A stretch of 29,527 nucleotides of DNA. Source: Peptococcaceae bacterium UBA5356 (GTDB taxonomy: Bacteria; Bacillota; Peptococcia; DRI-13; DTU073). Under the pieces are notes generated by a model. That model saw only the letters and a program-made list of their open reading frames with translations, ran no database searches and was not told where the DNA came from. A program made the position numbers and the translations under genes. The DNA is taken from positions 1 to 29,527 of the forward strand of contig DHPU01000038.1 of the NCBI GenBank assembly GCA_002407935.1, read 5' to 3'. Every line of letters begins with the position of its first letter. The first letter of the stretch is position 1. Positions 8,284 to 14,362 of the stretch are shown here, in pieces.

Positions 8284-8841
8284 GTGAAGAAGATTCTAAC
8301 GATAGGGTTCATTTCTTTAATTATATTGGGAATTATATTGCTTATTTTTTCTAATCATAATAAAGATATCGATTGGAAAAACTCCTTGGGAATAGATAAA
8401 ATAGAGTTTGCCACTAAAGATATTCAGGGGAAAGCTATTGACAGTAGTATTTTTAAAAATCACGATTTAACCATGATTAATATTTGGGGTACTTTTTGCA
8501 AACCTTGTATTGAAGAAATGCCGGATATAGAAATGCTTTATTGGGAAATGAAGGAGCAAAAGGTGAATATTATAGGAATTGTATCCGATATTGTCGATCC
8601 CAAAACAGCAGACGAACTTACGAATGAAGCTCGGAGTATTGTTAAAAAGCTTGATGTTACTTATCCCAATATTATTCCTGATGCGAAACTAACCTCCGGT
8701 CTTTTGAAAAAAGTGCAATTATTCCCCACGACAATTTTCGTTGATAGTAAAGGCAGGATCGTGGGCGAGGTTATTGAGGGTGCGTGTACAAAGCAGGAAT
8801 ATCAGGAAAGCATCATGAGTATTTTAGAGAAAATAAAGTAG
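8284..8841 (+). CDS. Membrane-anchored TlpA/ResA-like thioredoxin-fold protein
   Basis: A 185-residue protein with an uncleaved N-terminal membrane anchor (residues 5-25, no lipobox Cys) and an extracytoplasmic thioredoxin-like domain. The active site is WGTFCKPC with cysteines at 72 and 75. The cis-proline region is QLFPTTIFVD, followed by GRIVGEVIEG. Members of the TlpA/ResA group reduce disulfides of exported or haem-binding proteins or pass electrons outward. The GTG start at 8284 has a strong GGGAGGAG site eight bases upstream. It is the first gene of a three-gene operon with a CXXC mini-protein and a polytopic Fe-S protein. Its electron donor may be that Fe-S protein; this is inferred from context. 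Confidence 0.88.
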   Translation: MKKILTIGFISLIILGIILLIFSNHNKDIDWKNSLGIDKIEFATKDIQGKAIDSSIFKNHDLTMINIWGTFCKPCIEEMPDIEMLYWEMKEQKVNIIGIVSDIVDPKTADELTNEARSIVKKLDVTYPNIIPDAKLTSGLLKKVQLFPTTIFVDSKGRIVGEVIEGACTKQEYQESIMSILEKIK

Positions 8842-8852
8842 GTGCGTGGGGT

Positions 8853-8990
8853 GTGAAGAAGAATTTTTTAAGAACAGTCTTATTAGGCTTCTTTACGTTA
8901 ATGCTAATTAGCGGAATCGCCAGAGGAGAAATTGCTGTGGTATTGCAAAAAGCGGTAAATATATGCTTGGAGTGCATTGGCCTTGGATAA
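8853..8990 (+). CDS. CD1871A-family CXXC mini-protein
   Basis: A 45-residue protein: one hydrophobic helix after a basic start (VKKNFLRTVLLGFFTLMLI), the segment ARGEIAVVLQKAV, and a C-terminal NICLECIGLG with a CxxC pair. This matches the small clostridial family annotated as CD1871A CXXC motif-containing protein, known to me only by its motif and its constant company of TlpA-like and 4Fe-4S proteins. The GTG start at 8853 lies 11 bases after the TlpA-like stop. The frame also extends upstream into the previous gene, but that part is a shadow. Its end overlaps the next gene by 14 bases, which points to coupled translation. The function is unknown; the CxxC pair near the membrane suggests a redox or metal-relay role (inference). 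Confidence 0.8.
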   Translation: MKKNFLRTVLLGFFTLMLISGIARGEIAVVLQKAVNICLECIGLG

Positions 8991-9804
8991 ACGTACCTTA
9001 ACCCAAATAATTGCCAGCATCATAACTAATGCTAATTTGCAGGGATTTATCAGCGGCAGAATCTACAGAGGAAAAATAAAAAGCCTATGTGTACCGGGGC
9101 TTAATTGCTATTCTTGTCCCGGAGCGTTAGGTTCTTGTCCAATCGGTTCTTTGCAAGCGGTAATCGGTACTGCCAAATATAATATTTCGCTATATGTATT
9201 AGGGTTAATGGGGATATTCGGCATCTTATTCGGGCGGTTTATCTGTGGCTGGCTGTGCCCTTTTGGGTTTATACAGGATTTACTGCATAAGATCCCATCC
9301 CCAAAATTTAAAGTGCCTGTAAAATTAAACGGCACTTTAAAATATTTTAAATATGTTGTACTTTCTGTATTTGTAGTACTGTTACCTTTGCTTTTGGTAG
9401 ATCAGCTCGGCTTAAGCTCGCCGTATTTTTGTAAATATATTTGTCCGGCGGGTACGCTGGAGGGAGGAATACCGCTTACGCTAATCAATAGGGGGCTTAG
9501 AGCGGCATTAGGCTTTTTATTTATATGGAAGCTGGTAATCCTTCTGATCGTAATAGTTCTTTCTCTTTTGATATATCGGCCCTTCTGTAGGTATATCTGT
9601 CCTTTGGGAGCTTTTTATGCACTGTTCAATCCGTTTAGTTATTATGGTTACAAGCTCGATAAGGAAAAATGTACAGGCTGCGGCGTGTGTCAAAATAGTT
9701 GCCGGCTGGGGCTTAATCCCGGTGAAACACCGAATAACCCGGAATGTATTCGGTGCGGAGAGTGTTTAAAGAGCTGTCCGCAAGGAGCCATTACCAGGCG
9801 ATAA
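8977..9804 (+). CDS. Polytopic NapH/MauN-like 4Fe-4S membrane protein
   Basis: A 275-residue protein with four or five membrane helices and many paired cysteines. These are CVPGLNCYSCPGALGSCPIG near the N terminus, FICGWLCPFG at the second helix, FCKYICPAG and FCRYICPLG near helices, and a C-terminal double 4Fe-4S ferredoxin (CTGCGVCQNSC and CIRCGECLKSCP). This layout is that of NapH/CcoG/RdxA-type electron-transfer membrane proteins. It could carry electrons across the membrane to the TlpA-like partner. The frame opens with TTG 8977; TTG 8983 is an alternative two codons on. GGAG at 8969-8972, inside the preceding mini-gene, serves as ribosome site. It is the last gene of the operon. Confidence 0.87.
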   Translation: MALDKRTLTQIIASIITNANLQGFISGRIYRGKIKSLCVPGLNCYSCPGALGSCPIGSLQAVIGTAKYNISLYVLGLMGIFGILFGRFICGWLCPFGFIQDLLHKIPSPKFKVPVKLNGTLKYFKYVVLSVFVVLLPLLLVDQLGLSSPYFCKYICPAGTLEGGIPLTLINRGLRAALGFLFIWKLVILLIVIVLSLLIYRPFCRYICPLGAFYALFNPFSYYGYKLDKEKCTGCGVCQNSCRLGLNPGETPNNPECIRCGECLKSCPQGAITRR

Positions 9805-9892
9805 TAAAATTTGAGCTTAATCCATAATTAAGATACTATAAGAATGTTTATAAGAATGAAGAAGCTGGTTAAAAAATCTAGGTAAAAAATAC

Positions 9893-9922
9893 TTTACTTA
9901 ACAGATATTGTTATAGTATAAT
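9893..9922 (+). promoter_or_regulatory. Probable trp operon promoter
   Basis: TATAAT at 9917-9922 is a perfect -10. TTTACT at 9893-9898, 18 bases upstream, is a fair -35. Transcription would start near 9929, so the NAG array would lie at or very near the 5' end of the RNA. Confidence 0.6.
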
Positions 9923-9928
9923 TAAAAT

Positions 9929-9985
9929 CAGTTTAGATGAGTTGAGTTAAATAAGTTAAGCAAAGCGAAGCCGAGATGAGACGAG
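9929..9985 (+). promoter_or_regulatory. Candidate TRAP binding site in trp leader (11 NAG triplets)
   Basis: Triplets begin at 9929 (CAG), 9934 (TAG), 9939 and 9944 (GAG), 9953, 9958, 9963 and 9968 (AAG), and 9973, 9978 and 9983 (GAG). All gaps are exactly two bases except one of six. TRAP, an 11-subunit ring, binds about 11 (G/U)AG triplets spaced by two or three bases in Bacillus trp leaders. The four AAG and one CAG are weaker matches, and the CAG may lie just before or at the transcript start. A possible antiterminator pairs 9932-9938 with 10050-10056 (seven pairs, two of them wobble), the 5' arm of the terminator, and would be covered by bound protein. Seen: the array. Inferred: the protein. 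Confidence 0.6.
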
Positions 9986-10041
9986 TTCAAATGTATTAAG
10001 AAGTTATATTAGGTATTTTAATTCTAATTATATTTCTGTTT

Positions 10042-10086
10042 ACAAAACAGTCTAAGGCAGCTTGCCCTTAGACTGTTTTGTGTTTT
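10042..10086 (+). terminator. trp leader terminator (attenuator)
   Basis: A perfect 15-base stem (10042-10056 with 10067-10081, ACAAAACAGTCTAAG and its complement), extendable by two inner GC pairs with a bulge, is followed by GTTTTG and further T-rich bases. It lies between the trp promoter and trpE with no gene in between, so it can only work as a conditional terminator or as a block to read-through from upstream. Confidence 0.85.
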
Positions 10087-10163
10087 GATAGTTACTTTTT
10101 GATAGTCACTTTATGATTTCTCATAATATAATATTTTTTTAGTTGTGAAGGAGTGTGTTGCAG

Positions 10164-11669
10164 ATGTATCCGGTATGTGGAGAAGATTTTAAGCAGTTGG
10201 CCCAAAAGGGCAATCTTGTTCCGGTTTATGAAGAGTATTCGGCGGCACTGGAAACGCCTTTATCGGTGTTTCTTAAAACAAAGAGGGGTTCCTATGGGTT
10301 TTTACTGGAAAGTGTGGAAAAAGGGCAAAGCCTTGGCAGATATTCATTTATAGGTTCCGAACCCCGTCTTATTTTCAGTACCCATAATGACCGGGTCAAT
10401 ATTTGGGAAAATGGCCAAACAGCGGAATATGTGGGGCAAGATCCATTAGCGGAGTTGGAAAAGATTTTTAAAAGGTATCGATTTGTAAAGGCTCCGGGGC
10501 TTTCCGGTTTTACAGGCGGTGCGGTAGGGTATTTAGGCTATGAAATGGTACAATATTATGAAAAATTGCCTCTTAAGAAAAAAGAAGACCCCGAGTTCCC
10601 CGAGTGTATGTTGATTTTTCCCGAGGCGTTTTTTATTCTTGATCATGTGCGGCAAGTATTACAGGTGGTCGTAAATGTTCAGGTTACGGATAATCCCTGT
10701 TTAGATTATGAGAACGCTGTTCAAAAAATAAAGCTGTTGCGGGCAAGATTAGAAGCAAGATTAGACCCGGATTTATCCGAGAAAAGCCTCCAAAGTCTCA
10801 AGACCACCTCCGGGCATGCCCCCGTTTCCGTTAAGGCTGACCTTACGGCGGAACAGTACCGGCAGATGGTGGCGGAAGCACAAGAATATATCAGAAAAGG
10901 GGAGGTTGCGCAGGTCGTTCTGGCACAGCGTATGAGGGTTCACTTGCAAACTGAGCCCTTAGAAATATACCGGGTTTTGCGTTCGTTAAATCCTTCTCCG
11001 TATCTGTTTTATTTACAGTTTGACGACCTATTCTTTGTCGGTTCGTCCCCCGAAATATTAGTAAAAGTGGAAAACCGGCGGATGGAGATTAGACCGATTG
11101 CCGGAACCAGGCTCCGGGCGGCGGATGAGCTTCGTGAAAGTGAGTTGGAACAGGAATTATTGCATGATCAGAAAGAGCGGGCGGAACATTTGATGCTGGT
11201 AGACTTAGGATGTAATGAATTAGGACGGCTGGCCCAAAACGGCACGGTAAAAGTAGAAAGTCTTATGGAAATAGAAAAATATTCTCATGTAATGCATTTA
11301 GTTTCAAAGGTTACCGGGACGTTGTTGCCTCATTGCACCTGTTTTGATGTTTTAAGAACCTGTTTTCCTGCGGGGACGGTATCTGGTGCCCCGAAAGTCA
11401 GAGCCATGGAGATTATTGCTCAGTTGGAACCAACCACTAGAGGACCATATGCCGAAACGGTAGGCTATATAACCTATGAAGGGGAGCTGAATACTTGTAT
11501 TACGATCCGGACTTTAATTGTGCAAAAGGAGATCGGTTATATCCAGGCAGGAGCGGGGATTGTGGCTGCTTCAGACCCGGCGAGGGAATATCAGGAGACG
11601 TTGCATAAGGCTGAAGCACTGTTAAAAGCGGTGGAAATAGCCGAAAAGGATTATGACCATAGGATGTAG
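10164..11669 (+). CDS. trpE: Anthranilate synthase component I
   Basis: A 501-residue chorismate-using enzyme that makes anthranilate with ammonia from a glutaminase partner. The N-terminal domain has the LLES motif used for tryptophan feedback binding. The C-terminal domain carries the signature segments PIAGTRLRAAD, HLMLVDLGCNELGR, SHVMHLVSKV and FPAGTVSGAPKVRAMEII. ATG 10164 is chosen because GAAGGAG (10147-10153) is ten bases upstream; the GTG and TTG just before it lie too close to that site. It is the first gene of trpEDCFBA. No trpG follows, so the glutaminase subunit must be encoded elsewhere. It is probably controlled by the leader terminator and by feedback inhibition. Confidence 0.96.
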   Translation: MYPVCGEDFKQLAQKGNLVPVYEEYSAALETPLSVFLKTKRGSYGFLLESVEKGQSLGRYSFIGSEPRLIFSTHNDRVNIWENGQTAEYVGQDPLAELEKIFKRYRFVKAPGLSGFTGGAVGYLGYEMVQYYEKLPLKKKEDPEFPECMLIFPEAFFILDHVRQVLQVVVNVQVTDNPCLDYENAVQKIKLLRARLEARLDPDLSEKSLQSLKTTSGHAPVSVKADLTAEQYRQMVAEAQEYIRKGEVAQVVLAQRMRVHLQTEPLEIYRVLRSLNPSPYLFYLQFDDLFFVGSSPEILVKVENRRMEIRPIAGTRLRAADELRESELEQELLHDQKERAEHLMLVDLGCNELGRLAQNGTVKVESLMEIEKYSHVMHLVSKVTGTLLPHCTCFDVLRTCFPAGTVSGAPKVRAMEIIAQLEPTTRGPYAETVGYITYEGELNTCITIRTLIVQKEIGYIQAGAGIVAASDPAREYQETLHKAEALLKAVEIAEKDYDHRM

Positions 11670-11691
11670 ATGGGAAAAGACGGGGCGAGCA

Positions 11692-11773
11692 GAGCTTAGA
11701 TGAAAGCGCTTGGACGAAAAAGCTTGGACGAAGGAGTTTAAAAGAGACTTAGATGAAAGAGCTTAGATGGGAA
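11692..11773 (+). repeat. Degenerate 14-base tandem repeat between trpE and trpD
   Basis: Six imperfect units follow each other: 11692 GAGCTTAGATGAAA, 11706 GCGCTTGGACGAAA, 11720 AAGCTTGGACGAAG, 11734 GAGTTTAAAAGA, 11746 GACTTAGATGAAA and 11759 GAGCTTAGATGGGAA. The core GCTTGGACGAA is exactly repeated at 11708 and 11722. The array runs into the five-base GAG array before trpD, and several units contain a GAG or TAG triplet. Confidence 0.8.
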
Positions 11774-11801
11774 GAGATGAGATGAGATGAGAGGAGAAGA
11801 G
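11744..11801 (+). promoter_or_regulatory. Candidate TRAP site over the trpD ribosome site
   Basis: (G/T)AG triplets begin at 11744, 11750, 11759, 11764, 11774, 11779, 11784, 11789, 11794 and 11799, with GGG in the slot at 11769. That gives eleven slots, ten of them perfect (G/T)AG, and from 11759 on the period is exactly five. The trpD Shine-Dalgarno (GAGGAG, 11791-11796) lies inside the array. In Bacillus subtilis TRAP blocks trpG translation through a comparable set overlapping its ribosome site. Here the target would be trpD within the operon. The simple alternative is a (GATGA)n slippage repeat that happens to give a good ribosome site. Confidence 0.62.
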
Positions 11802-11807
11802 TAAAAA

Positions 11808-12845
11808 ATGATTAAAGAAATGCTTAATAAGGTGGTAAAAAAAGAAAACCTCAGGATGGGTGAGGCGCGGCTTCTGATGGAGCATGTTATGGAGGGAAGG
11901 ACGACTCCCGCCCAGATAGGCGCGTTACTGGCAGCTTTAAGAATGAAAGGTGAAACAGTAGAGGAGATTGTGGGCAGTGCTCAGGCCATGCGGGAAAAAG
12001 CAGATTCCTTGCCTTGCAGCAGGTATACTACTTTGTTAGATACTTGTGGAACAGGGGGGGATGGCAGCAGTACTTTTAATATTTCGACAACCGTTGCCTT
12101 GGTGGCAGCCGGGGCCGGTCTGCCTGTAGCCAAACATGGCAACCGGTCCGTATCCAGTAAAAGCGGCAGTGCGGATCTCTTAGAAGCCCTTGGGGTCAGG
12201 CTTGATCTTTCTCCTGCGGAGGTTGCTTCGGTTTTGGAGGAGACCGGCATCGCTTTTTTATATGCACCCGTTTTTCATCAGGCGATGAAGTATGCGGTAG
12301 GGCCGCGCAAAGAAATAGGAATTCGCAGTATTTTTAATATCTTGGGGCCGTTAACTAATCCGGCCCGTGTTAAGTTTCAGATACTGGGGGTTTATCATCC
12401 CGATTTAACGGAGAAAATGGCGCGGGTACTGGGACTTTTAGGAGTAGAATCCGCCTATGTAGTTCATGGCGCTGGTGGCCTTGATGAAATGTCTACCCTT
12501 GGAGCAACGAAAATAAGCTGTTTGCAGCAGGGTTGTGTGAAGACTTTTACCATTAATCCGGAAGACTATGGGTTAAACAGAGCGAGCCTCAAAGATATCC
12601 AAGGAGGAGAGGCAACGGATAATGCCCAAATAACCAGAAATATTCTAAAGGGGCAAAGAGGCCCCTGCCGGGATATTGTCCTCTTGAACAGTGCGGCGGC
12701 CTTAGTCGTTGGGGGGATAGCCAACAATCTTTCCGAAGGGCTCAAAATAGCGGGGGAAACGATTGATTCAGGCCGAGCCCTGGAAAAACTTGAGCAGTTG
12801 AAAGAGGCCACCAACCGAACGATGCGGCGGGAGGTCAGTCAATGA
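11808..12845 (+). CDS. trpD: Anthranilate phosphoribosyltransferase
   Basis: A 345-residue enzyme joining anthranilate to PRPP, the second step of tryptophan synthesis. The PRPP-binding loop CGTGGDGSSTFNIST starts at Cys80, followed by the anthranilate-site segment KHGNRSVSSKSGSADLLEALG. Further family segments are GPRKEIGIRSIFNILGPLTNP and the VVHGAGGLDE metal-binding stretch. The length is normal for an unfused TrpD; no TrpG domain is attached. The ATG at 11808 lies behind the GAG array, whose GGAG bases form the ribosome site. The end overlaps trpC by four bases (ATGA), so trpC translation is probably coupled to trpD. Any control of trpD translation should therefore reach the next gene. 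Confidence 0.96.
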   Translation: MIKEMLNKVVKKENLRMGEARLLMEHVMEGRTTPAQIGALLAALRMKGETVEEIVGSAQAMREKADSLPCSRYTTLLDTCGTGGDGSSTFNISTTVALVAAGAGLPVAKHGNRSVSSKSGSADLLEALGVRLDLSPAEVASVLEETGIAFLYAPVFHQAMKYAVGPRKEIGIRSIFNILGPLTNPARVKFQILGVYHPDLTEKMARVLGLLGVESAYVVHGAGGLDEMSTLGATKISCLQQGCVKTFTINPEDYGLNRASLKDIQGGEATDNAQITRNILKGQRGPCRDIVLLNSAAALVVGGIANNLSEGLKIAGETIDSGRALEKLEQLKEATNRTMRREVSQ

Positions 12846-13729
12846 TGCTGGAGACAATTCTTTTTCAGAAGAAGGAAGAAGTAGCCGCAAAGAAAAGGCG
12901 GCAATCCCTGGATGAAGTAAAGGCAAGGGCAAACACAAAAGTAAACATAAGAGTAAACACAAACGTAGACGCAAAGGCAAACGCAAAAGAAGCCTTCCCT
13001 TTGGCGGGAGAACACGGAGAACAGAGAGAGTACGAAGAACACAAAGCCAGCCTAAAACGGGCATTAGCGGCCAAGGAGAAGGACGGGGAGGTTAGACTGA
13101 TTGCCGAAATAAAAAAAGCCTCTCCCTCACAGGGCGTTTTTCGACCGGACTTTAATCCGGTAGAGCTGGCGGCCTGTTACGAAAAAAATGGAGCGGCGGC
13201 AGTTTCGGTGCTTACCGACGAAAGGTTTTTTCAAGGCAGTCTGGCCTATTTAAGACAGGTGAAGGAGTCTATCCGCTTGCCCGTATTATGCAAGGATTTT
13301 ATAATTGACCCTTACCAGATTTACGAGGCCAAGAACTTCGGCGCCGATGCCATCTTGTTAATTGCGGCGGTATTGTCCCAAGCGGAACTAAGTTCATTTG
13401 TGCAACTGGCGCGGGAAATAGAACTGGAAGTACTCCTTGAGGTTCATTCCTCTCAGGAGTTAAAAAGAGCCTTAAGCTGCGGGGCAGAAATAATCGGGAT
13501 TAATAATCGGGATTTAAGAACCTTTAAATGTGATCTGCGGGTGACGCTTCAATTAGCGGAAGAAGTACCGGCTTCCTGTTTGCTGGTAAGTGAAAGCGGG
13601 ATTTACTCCGTTCATCAGATTAGGCAATTGGCTGCCGTAGGTGTAGACGCGGTTTTAGTGGGGGAAAGCATTCTCACTAGTTCGGATAGGGGGCAAAAGG
13701 TGCGGGAATTAACAGGGAGGGAAAAATAA
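12842..13729 (+). CDS. trpC: Indole-3-glycerol phosphate synthase with an N-terminal insertion
   Basis: A 295-residue TIM-barrel enzyme that closes the indole ring from the CdRP intermediate. Core motifs are intact: LIAEIKKASPSQG, FRPDFNPVELA, SVLTDERFFQGS, LPVLCKDFIIDPYQI, LLIAAVLSQ, EVLLEVHS, IIGINNRDLRTF and LLVSESGI. The usual length is about 260 residues. The extra length sits at residues 27-65, a low-complexity stretch rich in Ala, Asn, Lys and Val (for example TKVNIRVNTNVDAKANAK) between helix alpha-0 and the region before the first strand. It is encoded by a hexamer-like DNA repeat. The insertion is outside the catalytic core, so the enzyme should be active. Confidence 0.95.
   Translation: MMLETILFQKKEEVAAKKRRQSLDEVKARANTKVNIRVNTNVDAKANAKEAFPLAGEHGEQREYEEHKASLKRALAAKEKDGEVRLIAEIKKASPSQGVFRPDFNPVELAACYEKNGAAAVSVLTDERFFQGSLAYLRQVKESIRLPVLCKDFIIDPYQIYEAKNFGADAILLIAAVLSQAELSSFVQLAREIELEVLLEVHSSQELKRALSCGAEIIGINNRDLRTFKCDLRVTLQLAEEVPASCLLVSESGIYSVHQIRQLAAVGVDAVLVGESILTSSDRGQKVRELTGREK
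12920..12990 (+). repeat. Hexamer-type repeat inside trpC
   Basis: About eleven successive six-base units fit NN(C/T)A(A/G)(A/G), such as GGCAAG, GGCAAA, CACAAA, AGTAAA, CATAAG, AGTAAA, CACAAA, CGTAGA, CGCAAA, GGCAAA and CGCAAA. The frame is kept. It encodes the low-complexity insertion of TrpC and looks like a degenerate in-frame repeat expansion. Confidence 0.75.
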
Positions 13730-13732
13730 GAG

Positions 13733-14362
13733 ATGGTCTGGGTAAAAATATGCGGGATTACGAATTTGGCTGATGCGGAAGCGGCCGTAAAATACGGAGC
13801 GGCGGCCGTAGGTTTTGTTTTTACGTCCAGTAAAAGAAAAATTGCCCCGGAGACAGCCAGAAAGATAATCAGGGCTCTTCCCCGTAATGTGGAGAAAATC
13901 GGTGTTTTTGCCGGTGCAGAAATTGCTAAGGTGCGGGAAATTGCCGCTTACTGTGGTCTGACCGGGATACAGTTTCAGGGCGAAGAGTCTCCCGAATACC
14001 TAAGTTCTTTCAGAAATTATGAGCTTATTAAGGCTTTCCGGGTTGATTCCCGGGTAGCCTGGAGGAGGATCGGAGCTTATGCAGCCAATAATATTGTGCA
14101 GCGAATTCTCTTTGATACATATGTATCAGGACAGCCGGGGGGGACGGGAAAAACCTTTAAGTGGGAGATTGTTTCCGGGCTAAGGTGGCCGCGGGTTGCC
14201 GTAATCATTGCCGGGGGGTTAAATCCCGACAATGTAGCCCAGGCTATTTGGGCCGCGGGCAAACCTGACGGCGTTGATGTCAGCAGTGGAGTGGAAAAAG
14301 AAGCGGGTCAAAAAGATTTAATAAAAATGCAAACATTTCTGAAACGGGCAAGGGGGTTGTGA
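13733..14362 (+). CDS. trpF: Phosphoribosylanthranilate isomerase
   Basis: A 209-residue TIM-barrel isomerase converting PRA to CdRP, the step between TrpD and TrpC. The N terminus MVWVKICGITNLADAE places the general-base cysteine at residue 7, as in characterised TrpF. The catalytic-aspartate segment LFDTYVSGQPGGTGKTFKW and the phosphate-binding segments IIAGGLNPDNVAQAI and GVDVSSGVE are all present. The gene starts three bases after the trpC stop and its own stop overlaps the start of trpB. The length is typical, and it is separate from trpC, unlike in enterics where the two are fused. Confidence 0.96.
   Translation: MVWVKICGITNLADAEAAVKYGAAAVGFVFTSSKRKIAPETARKIIRALPRNVEKIGVFAGAEIAKVREIAAYCGLTGIQFQGEESPEYLSSFRNYELIKAFRVDSRVAWRRIGAYAANNIVQRILFDTYVSGQPGGTGKTFKWEIVSGLRWPRVAVIIAGGLNPDNVAQAIWAAGKPDGVDVSSGVEKEAGQKDLIKMQTFLKRARGL

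Larger units (their letters stand above)
9805..10163 (+). promoter_or_regulatory. trp operon leader region
   Basis: This 359-base non-coding region contains a promoter (9893-9922), an 11-triplet NAG array (9929-9985), an intrinsic terminator (10042-10086) and the trpE ribosome site (GAAGGAG, 10147-10153). No T-box motif and no Trp-rich leader peptide were found. The only short frame near the array, ATG 9976, reads M-R-R-V-Q-M-Y and stops. The segment 9805-9890 shows only a short inverted repeat (CTTAAT/ATTAAG at 9815-9831) without a T-run. Confidence 0.7.

Noticed and set aside
8784..8852. Longer N-terminal extension of the CxxC mini-protein
   Set aside because: It overlaps the end of the TlpA-like gene in another frame and has no ribosome site; the 45-residue form from GTG 8853 fits the family.
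9815..9831. CTTAAT/ATTAAG inverted repeat as terminator of the redox operon
   Set aside because: Only six AT-rich pairs and no T-run follow.
9805..10163. T-box riboswitch or Trp leader-peptide attenuator upstream of trpE
   Set aside because: No T-box sequence (GGTGGNACCGCG type) is visible, and the only short frame near the array (ATG 9976) has seven codons with no Trp.
11774..11801. Reading the GATGA repeat only as a microsatellite
   Set aside because: It cannot be excluded, but triplets continue upstream with the same spacing in non-GATGA context, and a matching array lies in the trpE leader, so a binding-site explanation is preferred.
12768..13074. Minus-strand frames rich in Leu, Cys and Phe opposite trpC
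   Set aside because: They are the reverse reading of the hexamer repeat and of confident trpD/trpC coding sequence; the odd composition comes from the repeat.
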